This document shows positions 6,327 through 14,754 of a stretch of 17,725 bases of DNA, piece by piece; position 1 is the first letter of the stretch, and every line of letters begins with the position of its first letter. The stretch is from Marinomonas sp. CT5 (GTDB lineage Bacteria > Pseudomonadota > Gammaproteobacteria > Pseudomonadales > Marinomonadaceae). The notes under the pieces are model-generated. The model was not told the origin of the DNA and ran no database searches. It saw only the letters and a list, made by a program, of their open reading frames with translations. Where the stretch lies: assembly GCF_018336975.1 (NCBI RefSeq), contig NZ_CP025572.1, forward strand, positions 3,085,059 through 3,102,783. Direction: 5' to 3'. The position numbers and the translations under genes are program-made.

Positions 6327-6773
6327 ATGGAATCAATACAGGCAAAAAACATCAAGCCACAGATAAATAAACAATCCGACTTCTTTAGTTGGCAGCTGTT
6401 TCTCTATGTGCAAAAACACCCGCAAGCCACAGAACAAAGAATCTACGAAGACAAAGATTCAATGCTCTATATCGGATCGACAAGAGACGAAGGCTGGATA
6501 CATGCACAACAACTTAGAAACCTTTGCTCAATGGGGCAAAAATTACAACGCTTTGCCTATGGCCGCAAGCACGGCACCGAAAGCTGGAAGGATGTCACTG
6601 ACAAGTTTTGGTCAGAGTACATGAAAAAAGGAGTCTGCTCGATACATGACGACATTGTTCATAAATGGAAAGAAACCGACAAAGACAGAACATGCGAGTA
6701 CTGCGGTGAATACGAAACAAAACACACCGTACTGAAACCAGATGTTGAATGGCGAAAACCCCTTAAACAATAG
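6327..6773 (+). CDS. Uncharacterised protein with possible zinc-binding Cys/His cluster (148 aa)
   Basis: I do not recognise this protein. It is rich in Trp, Lys and Gln, and its N-terminal part (about 18-70) may be helical. Residues C104, H107, H112, C123 and C126 (CSIH then CEYCG) could bind one zinc ion. This would fit a small DNA- or protein-binding knuckle, but only one true CxxC pair is present. A GGGGAA site precedes the ATG. It reads 11 bases after the membrane protein gene and so probably shares its transcript. Confidence 0.55.
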   Translation: MESIQAKNIKPQINKQSDFFSWQLFLYVQKHPQATEQRIYEDKDSMLYIGSTRDEGWIHAQQLRNLCSMGQKLQRFAYGRKHGTESWKDVTDKFWSEYMKKGVCSIHDDIVHKWKETDKDRTCEYCGEYETKHTVLKPDVEWRKPLKQ

Positions 6774-6782
6774 GACAAGACG

Positions 6783-7325
6783 ATGACAAATCGAACCATA
6801 CAATCAGAACTAGAACTGTTCAAAAAAACAGGCAACAGCACCCACGCGCGCTGGGTAGCAAACGAACTGATCAACGCCCAAGCCGACAGCAAGTTTGCAA
6901 GCATCGAAAAGCAGCTAGACGTTACCGTTGGCCACGCCAGCGGAGGCGACATTAAAAGCAGCTTGCTTTGGGCGGTTCTTGACTTGGCTACAGCCGGGGA
7001 ACGAAAGCTACGAGATGAGCTTGAGAAAGAGCGCGCACGAAATTATGGCTTTAAAACTAGATCAGGTGGCGTGGCGATGGAAAGGATTAAAATAGACAAA
7101 GAAAGCCGTGATCAAATAGATAGGCTTTTCTCGGAATTCGTAGCAGGCTCAGCAAGACGGCATCACGAAGAACTTCACGGCACATTCAAAAATTACCCAC
7201 ACATGATGCAAAACGAAATCATGAAAGAAGCACTTATGGAAATCCGCAACCGTGGCCGCAAATGGCCAGAAGCTGGCGAGATCGCCAAAAACGCCTTAGA
7301 TAAAGCAAAGTCCGTAAATCAATAA
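6783..7325 (+). CDS. Uncharacterised soluble element protein (180 aa)
   Basis: I do not recognise this protein. It is strongly helical and charged (LWAVLDLATAGERKLRDELE, then SRDQIDRLFSEFVAGSARRH), with a His-rich stretch (ARRHHEELHG) near residue 125 and an FKNYPHMMQNEIMKEALMEI segment after it. No signal peptide or membrane helix is visible. The start at 6783 follows TAGGACAAG. It is the last gene before the excisionase-integrase pair, separated from the excisionase by 28 bases. Confidence 0.55.
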   Translation: MTNRTIQSELELFKKTGNSTHARWVANELINAQADSKFASIEKQLDVTVGHASGGDIKSSLLWAVLDLATAGERKLRDELEKERARNYGFKTRSGGVAMERIKIDKESRDQIDRLFSEFVAGSARRHHEELHGTFKNYPHMMQNEIMKEALMEIRNRGRKWPEAGEIAKNALDKAKSVNQ

Positions 7326-7353
7326 GATTTCATCATTGCAAAAGGAGAGCACA

Positions 7354-7665
7354 ATGAGCTTAATAAAACCCAAATGGCCCCGCAAGCAACGCCTTGCTGA
7401 CTATGCCAAGAACAACTTTACCGATCCAGAGCGCGAGCTGCCTCGTCTTCGTCGCCAACTTAAAAAAGGCGAGTTACCAGGCGAATTAGAAGGGTCACTG
7501 TGGTTTGTCTGGATATTGCCCGATGGCCAGCTAGCCTACGGCTACAGCGAAACCACACCCGAGAAACCAGAAGAAAGACGCATCGAGCCAGTAAATACAG
7601 GCAACCCACTGGCGGATGCAATTCTACTAAAACACGAATTTAGACAAGGCATAGCAACACGATGA
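7354..7665 (+). CDS. Probable excisionase (Xis-like winged-helix protein)
   Basis: The 103-residue protein starts at ATG 7354, which has an AAAGGAGAG site 5 bases upstream; an in-frame codon at 7336 gives a longer but unsupported form. Residues 8-50 (RKQRLADYAKNNFTDPEREL, then PRLRRQLKKGELPGELEGSL) resemble excisionase/MerR-like winged helices of the form L-x-x-W/YA-x-x-F plus a R-R-x-x-x-G-x-L-P turn, ending in a W-F-V strand. Its stop overlaps the integrase start (ATGA), the usual place for a recombination directionality factor. It would bend attachment-site DNA and push the integrase towards excision. The assignment relies on position plus weak sequence likeness. Confidence 0.6.
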   Translation: MSLIKPKWPRKQRLADYAKNNFTDPERELPRLRRQLKKGELPGELEGSLWFVWILPDGQLAYGYSETTPEKPEERRIEPVNTGNPLADAILLKHEFRQGIATR

Positions 7666-8903
7666 GCCCAAGAAAGCCCAACAGACTCGCGCGCAACTTA
7701 AAAGTAATGCGCAACCCAAGCGGGACCTATTACTACTACAAAATGCCAGACGGCAAAATGGAGTCGTTGGGCAAAGACATTCCTGAGTCAGTCGCCATCG
7801 ATGCAGCGACCGCGCTTAATATCGCACTGGCGGATCAAGAATCCTTAGTAAATCGAATTGCTCGTCGCGCGGAAGAGCTGCGCAACTACAACCCAAGCAA
7901 TCCGCCCATGTCGCAAGTGTTGGACGAGTTTAAACACTCTGTTTTATTAGCAGCATTAGAAGCGAAAAAACAAAGCAAAAACACGGTAGACATTAAGCTC
8001 AGCAAACTAGATGAATACATGGGGCTGTGGTCGAAAATGCGAGTGCAGGACGTACGCACGTTTGATCTAAACAACTTGCTCAAAACCAAGACGCCACACG
8101 CCCAACAAAAACACGTCCCGCTAATACGCGACATATTTCGCTATGCGATCAACGCAGGATATTGCGACATTAACCCAGCCGAACAGCTAAAAGCAAAAGA
8201 GCCAGAAGCTCGCAAGCGCCACCGCCACACATTCGACAGCTATATGGAGATTTACAAAATTGCGCCGCCCTGGCTAAAACGCGCCATGGATATTGCTTTA
8301 TATAGCCTGCAGCGCCGTAGTGACTTGGTAGACATTCAAATTGCTCGTGACATCGACATAAAAACGCGATCAATCAAGATACTGCAGCGCAAAACACGCA
8401 ACTACAAAACACCGGTACACATTAACATCGCAATGGGCGAGCCGCTGTGGAACGCTGTAAACGACGCCATCACCAGCACAACACACTGCCCTTACCTAAT
8501 CCATTGCAGACCGCTAAGAATGGACAGGCGCGACCGAGACGCCAAACCACACCCATTCGCAGTGCTGCCCGACTACTTAACGAAAAAGTTCAGAGAATGG
8601 CGTGATAAAAGCGGGGCATACAACCACCTGCCGCAGAACGAACGGCCATCGTTCCACGACATCCGCGCGCTCGGCATCATGCTCTACTTCAAAGCCGGTT
8701 ACCCGAAAGAATACATCATGGCACTGGCTGGCCACGCCACCGAAGACATGACCAATCACTACATAGACGGCCACGAACAAAAAGAAGCCCTACAAGTAGC
8801 CGCCGGACTCGACATCAGCAAAATAGACATGAAAAACATAAACTGGAAAGACCAGCGAATACCGCGAGAACTCGCCAAACTAATCGACGAAGAAGAGAGC
8901 TGA
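7662..8903 (+). CDS. int: Tyrosine-type site-specific integrase
   Basis: The 413-residue protein is a full-length lambda-type integrase. The N-terminal part (about 1-60, with LKVMRNPSGTYYYYKMPDGK) is an arm-binding domain. A core-binding SAM-like domain follows (about 80-175), then the catalytic domain (185-380). The catalytic set is visible: R218 in SLQRRSDLVD, K244 in LQRKT, H332 and R335 in FHDIRALG, H358 in LAGHAT and the nucleophile Y367 in NHYID. It should recombine an element attP with a host attB, and with the Xis-like protein reverse this. It points at tRNA-Val (9104-9180), about 200 bases away, so that gene is the probable target. A terminator overlaps its stop codon. Confidence 0.95.
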   Translation: MSPRKPNRLARNLKVMRNPSGTYYYYKMPDGKMESLGKDIPESVAIDAATALNIALADQESLVNRIARRAEELRNYNPSNPPMSQVLDEFKHSVLLAALEAKKQSKNTVDIKLSKLDEYMGLWSKMRVQDVRTFDLNNLLKTKTPHAQQKHVPLIRDIFRYAINAGYCDINPAEQLKAKEPEARKRHRHTFDSYMEIYKIAPPWLKRAMDIALYSLQRRSDLVDIQIARDIDIKTRSIKILQRKTRNYKTPVHINIAMGEPLWNAVNDAITSTTHCPYLIHCRPLRMDRRDRDAKPHPFAVLPDYLTKKFREWRDKSGAYNHLPQNERPSFHDIRALGIMLYFKAGYPKEYIMALAGHATEDMTNHYIDGHEQKEALQVAAGLDISKIDMKNINWKDQRIPRELAKLIDEEES

Positions 8904-8918
8904 ACGCTCTCTTTTTTT
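8894..8918 (+). terminator. Intrinsic terminator at the integrase stop codon
   Basis: Stem AGAGAGC / GCTCTCT with a 5-base loop (TGAAC, which contains the stop codon) is followed by a run of T residues to 8918. It ends the plus-strand operon before the attachment region. Confidence 0.85.
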
Positions 8919-9050
8919 ATACCTGAACGAAAATGACAGCAATATCACCCACCTCGCCAGCACACAACACATACCAAAAACCCTTAAAACACTACCAAAA
9001 AACGGATAACAAAGGATAAGAAATGGATAAAGTAAGGATAAACAGACACA
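8919..9050. other. Probable attachment-site arm with phased direct repeats
   Basis: No gene is present. GGATAA occurs four times, at 9004, 9014, 9025 and 9036, spaced 10, 11 and 11 bp, so all four face the same side of the helix. TACCAAAAA occurs twice, at 8972 and 8993, exactly 21 bp or two turns apart. Such arrays beside an integrase gene commonly serve as binding sites for Int arm domains or Xis. The strand-exchange core itself cannot be located, because the other junction of the element lies outside the window. Confidence 0.5.
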
Positions 9051-9083
9051 AAAAAAAGGGCTTACAAATTAACGTAAGCCCTT
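9051..9083 (-). terminator. Terminator of tRNA-Val
   Basis: On the minus strand, AAGGGCTTAC and GTAAGCCCTT form a perfect 10-bp stem with an 8-base loop, followed by a T run (the A tract at 9051-9057 on the plus strand). It lies 20 bases after the tRNA 3' end and faces the integrase terminator. If integration is at the tRNA 3' end, this terminator may have been supplied by the element. Confidence 0.85.
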
Positions 9084-9103
9084 GATTCTATTACTAAATT
9101 AGG

Positions 9104-9180
<77 letters not shown>

Positions 9181-9194
9181 AAAAAGTGTTGGCT

Positions 9195-9222
9195 ATTATA
9201 CGCAGAGGTTAGCTTTTGACAA
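9195..9222 (-). promoter_or_regulatory. Strong sigma-70 promoter of tRNA-Val
   Basis: On the minus strand TTGTCA (9217-9222) and a perfect TATAAT (9195-9200) are separated by 16 bp. The mature tRNA begins 14 bases after the -10 box, as expected for a short-leader tRNA transcript. Confidence 0.8.
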
Positions 9223-9262
9223 GCCCTCGTCGTTATTTTTTAAAGCCTTTGTTTTAAAAACA

Positions 9263-9451
9263 TTATTCCGTAACGGGAACCAGTAATTCATGGCCAATGA
9301 CTTCATCAATTAAAGCGTAAGGCACTTTGTACTTTTTATCTTTGAAGCGCACCAGAGCATAGTCATAGCACATCTCGATTACGGTGCAGTTTACGATGAC
9401 ACCGTTATCGATGACACGCACAATATTATAGTTTCTTAACGTTAGCGCCAT
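9263..9451 (-). CDS. Small uncharacterised protein downstream of uvrB (62 aa)
   Basis: I do not recognise this protein. It appears rich in beta strands (NYNIVRVIDNGVIVNCTVIE, then YALVRFKDKKYKVPYALIDE), which suggests a small barrel-like fold, with no signal peptide or membrane helix. It starts 16 bases after the uvrB stop with a GGGGAAGG site before the ATG, so it probably shares the uvrB transcript. It lies just outside the element, on the host side of tRNA-Val. Confidence 0.6.
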   Translation of the reverse strand: MALTLRNYNIVRVIDNGVIVNCTVIEMCYDYALVRFKDKKYKVPYALIDEVIGHELLVPVTE

Positions 9452-9467
9452 GACACCTTCCCCACTT

Positions 9468-11495
9468 TTAAGATTCGCCTACCTCTTTGAGTTTTTTCTG
9501 TAATTGGCGAATCTGATCTCGATAACCTGCCGCCAATTCGAATTTTAGCTCTTCTGAGGCTTGCATCATTTCTTTCTGCAATTGGATCATGGCTTTACGA
9601 ACTTGAGCCACGTCTTCCATGCTTTCCACTTGGTAGTCTTTGGCGGTTTCAGCCACTTTCTTCGTTTTATTACCGCGTTTGCCTGCCCCTGGGTTGTACG
9701 CCCCTTCCATGATGTCTTCCACGGATTTGGTGATACCCGTTGGGGTAATGCCATGTTCTTCATTATACGCTTGTTGCTTTTCACGACGACGTTCCGTTTC
9801 ACCAATCGCCCGCTCCATAGAACCAGTGATACGATCGGCATACAAAATGGCTTTACCGTTTACGTTACGGGCGGCACGACCAATGGTCTGGATCAACGAT
9901 TTTTCTGAGCGTAGGAAGCCTTCTTTGTCTGCATCTAGAATAGCAACAAGACTCACTTCAGGAATATCCAAACCTTCTCGCAGTAAGTTAATACCAACGA
10001 GAACATCAAACTCGCCAAGTCGCAGATCTCGAATGATTTCAACACGCTCAACGGTATCAATGTCTGAATGGAGATAGCGAACTCGAATACCATGATCACT
10101 CAAGTAGTCGCTTAAATCTTCTGCCATACGTTTTGTCAGAGTGGTCACCAATACACGCTCACCAAGTGGTAGTCGTAAGTTTATCTCTGACAATAAATCG
10201 TCCACCTGAGTTACCACAGGCCGAACTTCTAGAATCGGATCGATCAAGCCTGTCGGACGAACAATCTGCTCGACTACCCAATCTTGATGCTCTTCTTCGT
10301 ATTTACCCGGTGTCGCTGAAACAAAGATGGTCTGCGGTTTGATTTGCTCCCATTCTTCAAAGCGCATTGGGCGGTTATCTAATGCGGATGGCAAGCGGAA
10401 ACCATATTCCACAAGGTTTTCTTTTCGTGACCTATCGCCTTTGTACATGGCTCCAATTTGCGACACGGTAACGTGGGACTCATCAATGACCAGCAGTGCG
10501 TTATCAGGTAGATAATCAAATAAAGTCGGTGGAGGCGAACCTTCTTCTCTTCCTGATAAGTAACGCGAGTAGTTTTCGATACCATTGCAGTAGCCTAGCT
10601 CCTGCATCATTTCTAAATCGTATCGAGTTCGTTGATCAAGACGCTGCATTTCGACCAGCTTATTCAAAGATTTAAGCTGCTCAAGGCGTTGATCCAACTC
10701 CACCTTAATGCGCTCAATTGCGGCTTGCACGGTTTCTTTTGGTGTCACATAGTGGGTTTTCGGATAGATGGTAACGCGAGGCACTTTGCGAATGGTTTTG
10801 TTGGTCAAGGGATCAATCATCGACAAGGCTTCGACTTCGTCATCGAATAACTCAATACGAATCGCAGTATCTTCAGAGTCCGCAGGAAACACCTCAATCA
10901 CATCCCCTCGAACACGGAAATTACCGCGCTCAAGCACCAAGTCATTTCGGCTGTATTGCAGCTCTGCTAAACGACGCAGCACAGCGCGCTGATCAATACG
11001 ATCACCGCGATCAAGGTGCAGCATCATTTTTAAATAGGATTGTGGATCGCCCAAGCCATAAATGGCGGAAACCGTCGCGACAATAATAACGTCTTCGCGT
11101 TCTAACAAGGCTTTTGTTGCCGATAGACGCATTTGCTCTATATGTTCGTTTACTGACGCGTCTTTCTCAATAAAGGTATCCGACGCAGCCACATAGGCTT
11201 CTGGCTGATAATAATCGTAATAAGAAACAAAATATTCGACGGCATTGTGAGGAAAGAACTCTTTAAATTCGCCGTAAAGCTGGGCTGCCAAGGTCTTATT
11301 ATGCGCCATAACAATAGTTGGGCGCTTCACTTGGGAAACCACATTCGCAATAGTATACGTTTTGCCTGAGCCCGTTACCCCGAGTAGCGTTTGATGAGCT
11401 AAGCCTGATTCGACACCGCGAACAAGTTTTTCGATGGCTTTAGGCTGATCGCCTGCGGGTGAATAAGATGAAACAACCTGAAACTCTTGCGACAC
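9468..11495 (-). CDS. uvrB: UvrB, excision nuclease subunit B
   Basis: The 675-residue protein is a full-length UvrB. Walker A is GVTGSGKT (39-46) and the damage-clamping beta hairpin region is at [13 protein letters not shown]. The Walker B-like motif is VIDESHV, and the helicase motif with the GRAARN arginine finger lies in [11 protein letters not shown]. The C-terminal UVR motif (about 635-670) contacts UvrC. UvrB accepts lesions from UvrA, verifies damage and recruits UvrC for the dual incision of nucleotide excision repair. The start is GTG at 11495, because the protein then begins like E. coli UvrB (MSxxFxxxSxxxPxGDQPxAI). No clear LexA box was seen in the 270 bases upstream. Confidence 0.97.
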   Translation of the reverse strand: MSQEFQVVSSYSPAGDQPKAIEKLVRGVESGLAHQTLLGVTGSGKTYTIANVVSQVKRPTIVMAHNKTLAAQLYGEFKEFFPHNAVEYFVSYYDYYQPEAYVAASDTFIEKDASVNEHIEQMRLSATKALLEREDVIIVATVSAIYGLGDPQSYLKMMLHLDRGDRIDQRAVLRRLAELQYSRNDLVLERGNFRVRGDVIEVFPADSEDTAIRIELFDDEVEALSMIDPLTNKTIRKVPRVTIYPKTHYVTPKETVQAAIERIKVELDQRLEQLKSLNKLVEMQRLDQRTRYDLEMMQELGYCNGIENYSRYLSGREEGSPPPTLFDYLPDNALLVIDESHVTVSQIGAMYKGDRSRKENLVEYGFRLPSALDNRPMRFEEWEQIKPQTIFVSATPGKYEEEHQDWVVEQIVRPTGLIDPILEVRPVVTQVDDLLSEINLRLPLGERVLVTTLTKRMAEDLSDYLSDHGIRVRYLHSDIDTVERVEIIRDLRLGEFDVLVGINLLREGLDIPEVSLVAILDADKEGFLRSEKSLIQTIGRAARNVNGKAILYADRITGSMERAIGETERRREKQQAYNEEHGITPTGITKSVEDIMEGAYNPGAGKRGNKTKKVAETAKDYQVESMEDVAQVRKAMIQLQKEMMQASEELKFELAAGYRDQIRQLQKKLKEVGES

Positions 11496-11765
11496 GGATA
11501 TTTTCCCTTAGCTTTTCAATTGACCTATTAGATTAACAAATTTTGCCATAGACGTCTGGTATTTCGATCATTCCTCACCTCCCTATTTGGCTCAATACAT
11601 CATACAAAAGACTGATTTTCATCTTTACCAATACCACCACCACATATAACATTAAGAGATATTCTTATAACAAAAATCAAAACAGACACAAATGCAATCA
11701 AACTAGGTTTGCTCAATGACGAACCTAGATAAAAACCTCCTAATCAAGATTTTTAAGCGAGTAAC
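11496..11765. other. Intergenic region between divergent uvrB and sulP-type genes
   Basis: The 270 bases must hold promoters for both genes, but I see no pair of boxes good enough to assign. A weak inverted repeat CTAGGTT (11703-11709) / AACCTAG (11722-11728) precedes the transporter gene and could be an operator. No small gene is apparent. Confidence 0.4.
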
Positions 11766-13490
11766 ATGACTAAATTGGAGAAGTTCTTTCCTGCAGCCGC
11801 TTGGCTAAAAGGCTATTCGCGAGAAGATATGCAAACCGATGCAGTAGCCAGTTTTATTGCCACTATTTTATTGATCCCTCAAAGTATGGGTTACGCATTA
11901 CTCGCAGGACTGCCTGCTGTTACTGGCCTTTACGCGGGCATCATTCCTGCTATTTTATACTCTTTCTTTGGCACTAGCCGAACCTTGGCTGTTGGTCCTG
12001 TTGCCGTCACCTCTATGATGACGGCCACCATAGCCATGCCATTTGCTTTACCTGGTAGTGAAAATTATGCTGCTATCGCCATGATGCTGGCATTTTTATC
12101 TGGGGTGTTTCTAATATTAATGAGCCTGTTTAAAATGGGTTTTTTATCTAACTTACTCAGTCATCCCGTCATTTCTGGCTTCATTAGCGCTTCCGCCATC
12201 TTAATAGCAGTGGGCCAGTTCAAACACTTAATTGGTGTTCAGGCCCATGGCAACAACCTCATAGAGCTCGCACAAAGCATGATGCTGCACATCAATGACA
12301 TTAACTTCCCGACGGTCATTTTAAGCGCGATATCCATCACATTTTTAATACTATTCAAACGTTATTTAACGCCCATTCTGAGCAAGCTAGGATTAAAGAA
12401 AAATACCGCTAACATGCTAGGGAAATCAGGCCCCGTTATTGTTGTCATTGCCTCCACAAGCTGTGTTGGACTATTTTCTCTAGACTCTTTCGGCATAAAA
12501 ATCGTTGGTGATATAAGTACCAACTTGCCCACTATTCCCTTCGAAAAATTTACTATAAACATGATGCTCGACCTTATACCAGGAGCAGTCCTCATCAGTA
12601 TTGTCGGTTTTGTTGGATCCGTTTCTGTCGCACAATCGTTTGCCGCAAAACGTAAGCAAAATATTAACCCTAACCAAGAACTCATAGGCTTAGGCTTAGC
12701 TAATTTAAGTGCGGCATTCAGTTCATCTTTCCCAGTTACTGGTGGCTTTTCACGATCAGTGGTCAATGTCAGCTCAGGGGCAAAAAGCCCAATGACTGGC
12801 ATACTCACTGGATTGTTGATGCTGGTGACATTACTCTTTTTCACACCACTTTTTTATTATCTACCAACCGCTGTATTAGCCAGTAGCATCATCATATCGA
12901 TTTTACAGCTTATTGATTATAAAGACTTCTTGAGGTTATACCGCTTTTCAAAACAAGAGGCATTCGGTCTATCTGCCACCTTTTTTGTCGTGCTGTTTGT
13001 TGGTATGGAGACGGGGATAATTGTTGGGGTTTCTTTATCTTTGCTGTTTTTTCTCTGGCATACCAGCCATCCTCATATTGCTATGGTGGGTCGCCTACCA
13101 GGAACGGAGCATTTTCGTAATGTGAAACGTTTTGATGTTGAAACAGACCCTGAAATCATCACCATTCGCATCGATGAAAACCTATTCTTTGCTAATGCCA
13201 GAGTTCTAGAAGATTATGTACTCGCCTTAGTGTCAGAACACACAGACATCAAACACCTGATTCTTATGTGTAATGCTGTCAATATGATTGATGCTAGCGC
13301 ATTAGACAGCTTAGAAACCATAGATGATCGATTAAAATCAGCCAAAGTTATGTTGCACTTTTCTGAAATAAAAGGCCCTGTAATGGATAAACTGACAGGC
13401 TCTAGCTTAATAGAAAACTTGAGTGGAAAAGTGTTCCTCACGCAACATCAAGCCATTAATGCCCTAACCCAAAAAAAAGCGGATATCTAG
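11766..13490 (+). CDS. SulP (SLC26) family anion transporter with STAS domain
   Basis: The 574-residue protein has the SulP transmembrane signature early on (AVTGLYAGIIPAILYSFFGT, then SRTLAVGPVAVTSMM at about residues 53-87). About eleven or twelve membrane helices extend to residue 435, and PVTGGFSRSVVN is another family landmark. A cytoplasmic STAS domain follows (about 450-565, with MCNAVNMIDASALDSLETID). Family members move sulfate, bicarbonate, dicarboxylates or other anions, often with sodium or protons. The substrate cannot be told from sequence, and no sulfur or carbonic anhydrase gene lies next to it. The ATG at 11766 has only a weak ribosome binding site. Confidence 0.9.
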   Translation: MTKLEKFFPAAAWLKGYSREDMQTDAVASFIATILLIPQSMGYALLAGLPAVTGLYAGIIPAILYSFFGTSRTLAVGPVAVTSMMTATIAMPFALPGSENYAAIAMMLAFLSGVFLILMSLFKMGFLSNLLSHPVISGFISASAILIAVGQFKHLIGVQAHGNNLIELAQSMMLHINDINFPTVILSAISITFLILFKRYLTPILSKLGLKKNTANMLGKSGPVIVVIASTSCVGLFSLDSFGIKIVGDISTNLPTIPFEKFTINMMLDLIPGAVLISIVGFVGSVSVAQSFAAKRKQNINPNQELIGLGLANLSAAFSSSFPVTGGFSRSVVNVSSGAKSPMTGILTGLLMLVTLLFFTPLFYYLPTAVLASSIIISILQLIDYKDFLRLYRFSKQEAFGLSATFFVVLFVGMETGIIVGVSLSLLFFLWHTSHPHIAMVGRLPGTEHFRNVKRFDVETDPEIITIRIDENLFFANARVLEDYVLALVSEHTDIKHLILMCNAVNMIDASALDSLETIDDRLKSAKVMLHFSEIKGPVMDKLTGSSLIENLSGKVFLTQHQAINALTQKKADI

Positions 13491-13500
13491 TCCGCTTTTT
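13474..13500. terminator. Bidirectional terminator between the SulP gene and comEA
   Basis: AAAAAGCGGA and TCCGCTTTTT form a 9-10 bp stem around TATCTAG, which includes the SulP stop codon. T runs follow on either strand, so it can end both the SulP transcript and the convergent comEA transcript. Confidence 0.85.
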
Positions 13501-13532
13501 ATAGTGAATTCACCCAAGTTAAACGGGGAAGA

Positions 13533-13841
13533 CTAGTTTTCTAAATCGTCGTTCACGACTTGTAGCAAATCCTTGTTACGCTCTAAAAGCACATTCCCAA
13601 TTCCCTTCACTTGAGACAATTGATCAATAGAACTGAAGTTACCATTGGCCTCTCGATAAGCGATAATGGCTTCTGCTTTTTTCGCCCCAACACCGGACAT
13701 CACCGCCGCCAATTGAGCGGCTGTAGCGGTATTAATATCCAAAGGTATGGCAGCAAAAAGTGAGAATGGCATAAAAGCCAGAGAGGCGATAAGAAGTGAG
13801 CGAGAAACGCAAACACGTAAAATACGCTTGATATTCATCAT
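13533..13841 (-). CDS. ComEA-like helix-hairpin-helix protein, exported
   Basis: The start is placed at ATG 13841 because AAGGA lies 7 bases before it; a longer frame to 13898 adds 19 unlikely residues. The 102-residue product begins with a signal peptide (basic start, then SLLIASLAFMPFSLFAA). Two helix-hairpin-helix motifs follow: LDINTATAAQLAAVMSGVGA with KAEAIIAYRE, then FSSIDQLSQVKGIGNVLLER. Members bind dsDNA non-specifically, and ComEA proteins pull DNA through the outer membrane during natural transformation. Whether this host is competent cannot be seen here. It lies downstream of pyrF, separated from it by a strong terminator. Confidence 0.85.
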   Translation of the reverse strand: MMNIKRILRVCVSRSLLIASLAFMPFSLFAAIPLDINTATAAQLAAVMSGVGAKKAEAIIAYREANGNFSSIDQLSQVKGIGNVLLERNKDLLQVVNDDLEN

Positions 13842-13884
13842 AGAAAAATCCTTTTCATATTCTTTTAAAAAGATGGCATCTTGC

Positions 13885-13936
13885 CAATAAAAAACCACTT
13901 ATCGCAGCAAATCATTTGATACAAATAAGTGGTTTT
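13885..13936 (-). terminator. Terminator downstream of pyrF
   Basis: On the minus strand AAAACCACTTAT pairs with ATAAGTGGTTTT over 12 bp, with a 22-base loop that can fold further (CAAATGATTTG). A run of T residues follows. It lies between pyrF and the comEA-like gene and probably separates their transcripts. Confidence 0.7.
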
Positions 13937-13982
13937 AGATTAAAAGCTTTTTAATCAGACTTCAAGGAACTGATCGAGCAAT

Positions 13983-14690
13983 TTAGACAATCAAGCCTAA
14001 ATCAGCATTAGCCTTGGTTAGTGCAGCAATAGGATCAGCAGCCTGGGTAATAGGTCGTCCCATGACTAAGTAATGACTGCCTGCTGCCATAGCTTGGGCC
14101 GGAGTCATGATACGCTTCTGATCACCCTGGTCAGAACCTACAGGACGAATACCAGGCGTAACCAAAACAAAGTCTTCTCCTAAATCTGCGGATAACATGC
14201 TGGACTCTTGAGCGGAGCAAACGACACCATCCATTCCAGACGATTTGGCCAAGGCTGCAAGACGCTTAACATGCTGTTCTGGCGTTGCATCGATACCAAT
14301 CTCCACAAGATCACTTTGATCCATGCTGGTCAGCACCGTTACAGCAATCAATAACGTATTATTGTCTGGCAATTGCTGTAACGCATTGGCAGACGCTTCC
14401 ATCATACGACGACCACCAGAAGCGTGGACATTTACCATCCATACACCCGCTTTAGCGGCCACACTCACCGCATTAGCCACAGTATTCGGAATATCATGAA
14501 ATTTAAGATCTAGAAATACTTCAAAGCCTAACTTATGCAATTCATCTAATATGATAGGACCCGATGTAGTAAATAGCTCTTTACCGACTTTCACTCGACA
14601 CTGCTTAGGGTCAAGTCGTTTCGCCATCTCAATAGATTGCGCCATGGTTGGGTAATCTAGGGCAACCACTATAGGGGATTGGCAGCTCAT
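13983..14690 (-). CDS. pyrF: Orotidine 5'-phosphate decarboxylase
   Basis: This 235-residue enzyme decarboxylates OMP to UMP, the last step of pyrimidine synthesis. The catalytic signature [10 protein letters not shown] (61-70) contains the Asp-x-Lys-x-x-Asp triad D61, K63 and D66. D12 in the first strand, K34 in VKVG, VTPGIRP near residue 192 and the phosphate-binding MGRPIT near the end complete the fold. The length is normal for gammaproteobacteria. A GAGGA site 6 bases before the ATG supports the start. It follows lapB by 64 bases in the conserved lapA-lapB-pyrF order. Confidence 0.97.
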   Translation of the reverse strand: MSCQSPIVVALDYPTMAQSIEMAKRLDPKQCRVKVGKELFTTSGPIILDELHKLGFEVFLDLKFHDIPNTVANAVSVAAKAGVWMVNVHASGGRRMMEASANALQQLPDNNTLLIAVTVLTSMDQSDLVEIGIDATPEQHVKRLAALAKSSGMDGVVCSAQESSMLSADLGEDFVLVTPGIRPVGSDQGDQKRIMTPAQAMAAGSHYLVMGRPITQAADPIAALTKANADLGLIV

Positions 14691-14754
14691 TCAGTGTCCT
14701 CTTTCTCTCAGTTTCTATCGTTTCGTTTTATAAATCTAACAATGCGCGGTGATG

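Larger units (their letters stand above)
297..9103. mobile_element. Integrated element (prophage-like or satellite), right part
   Basis: The unit contains an XRE regulator, an SOS box, a one-way operon of DNA-handling genes and unknown genes, then xis-like and int genes beside tRNA-Val. This is the structure of an integrative element at its integrase end. No virion, lysis, conjugation or dedicated replication initiator gene is seen, so its class is open. The left boundary is beyond the window and the IS at 1-296 probably lies within the element. Confidence 0.75.

Noticed and set aside
8919..9050. CRISPR-like repeat array
   Set aside because: Repeats are 6-9 bp with 10-21 bp phasing and no spacers; they fit protein-binding sites, not a CRISPR.
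9561..11000. Several open frames antisense to uvrB
   Set aside because: They mirror the conserved uvrB coding sequence, have no ribosome binding sites and show no recognisable motifs.
11496..11765. LexA box for uvrB
   Set aside because: uvrB is SOS-controlled in E. coli, but no CTG-N10-CAG pattern close to consensus is present in this region.
13842..13898. Longer N-terminus for the comEA-like protein
   Set aside because: The extra residues precede the signal peptide and the internal ATG at 13841 has a good AAGGA site.
13938..13956. AT-rich palindrome GATTAAAA/TTTTAATC as a separate terminator
   Set aside because: The stem is nearly all A-T and lacks a T run; the stronger stem at 13891-13936 is the better terminator.
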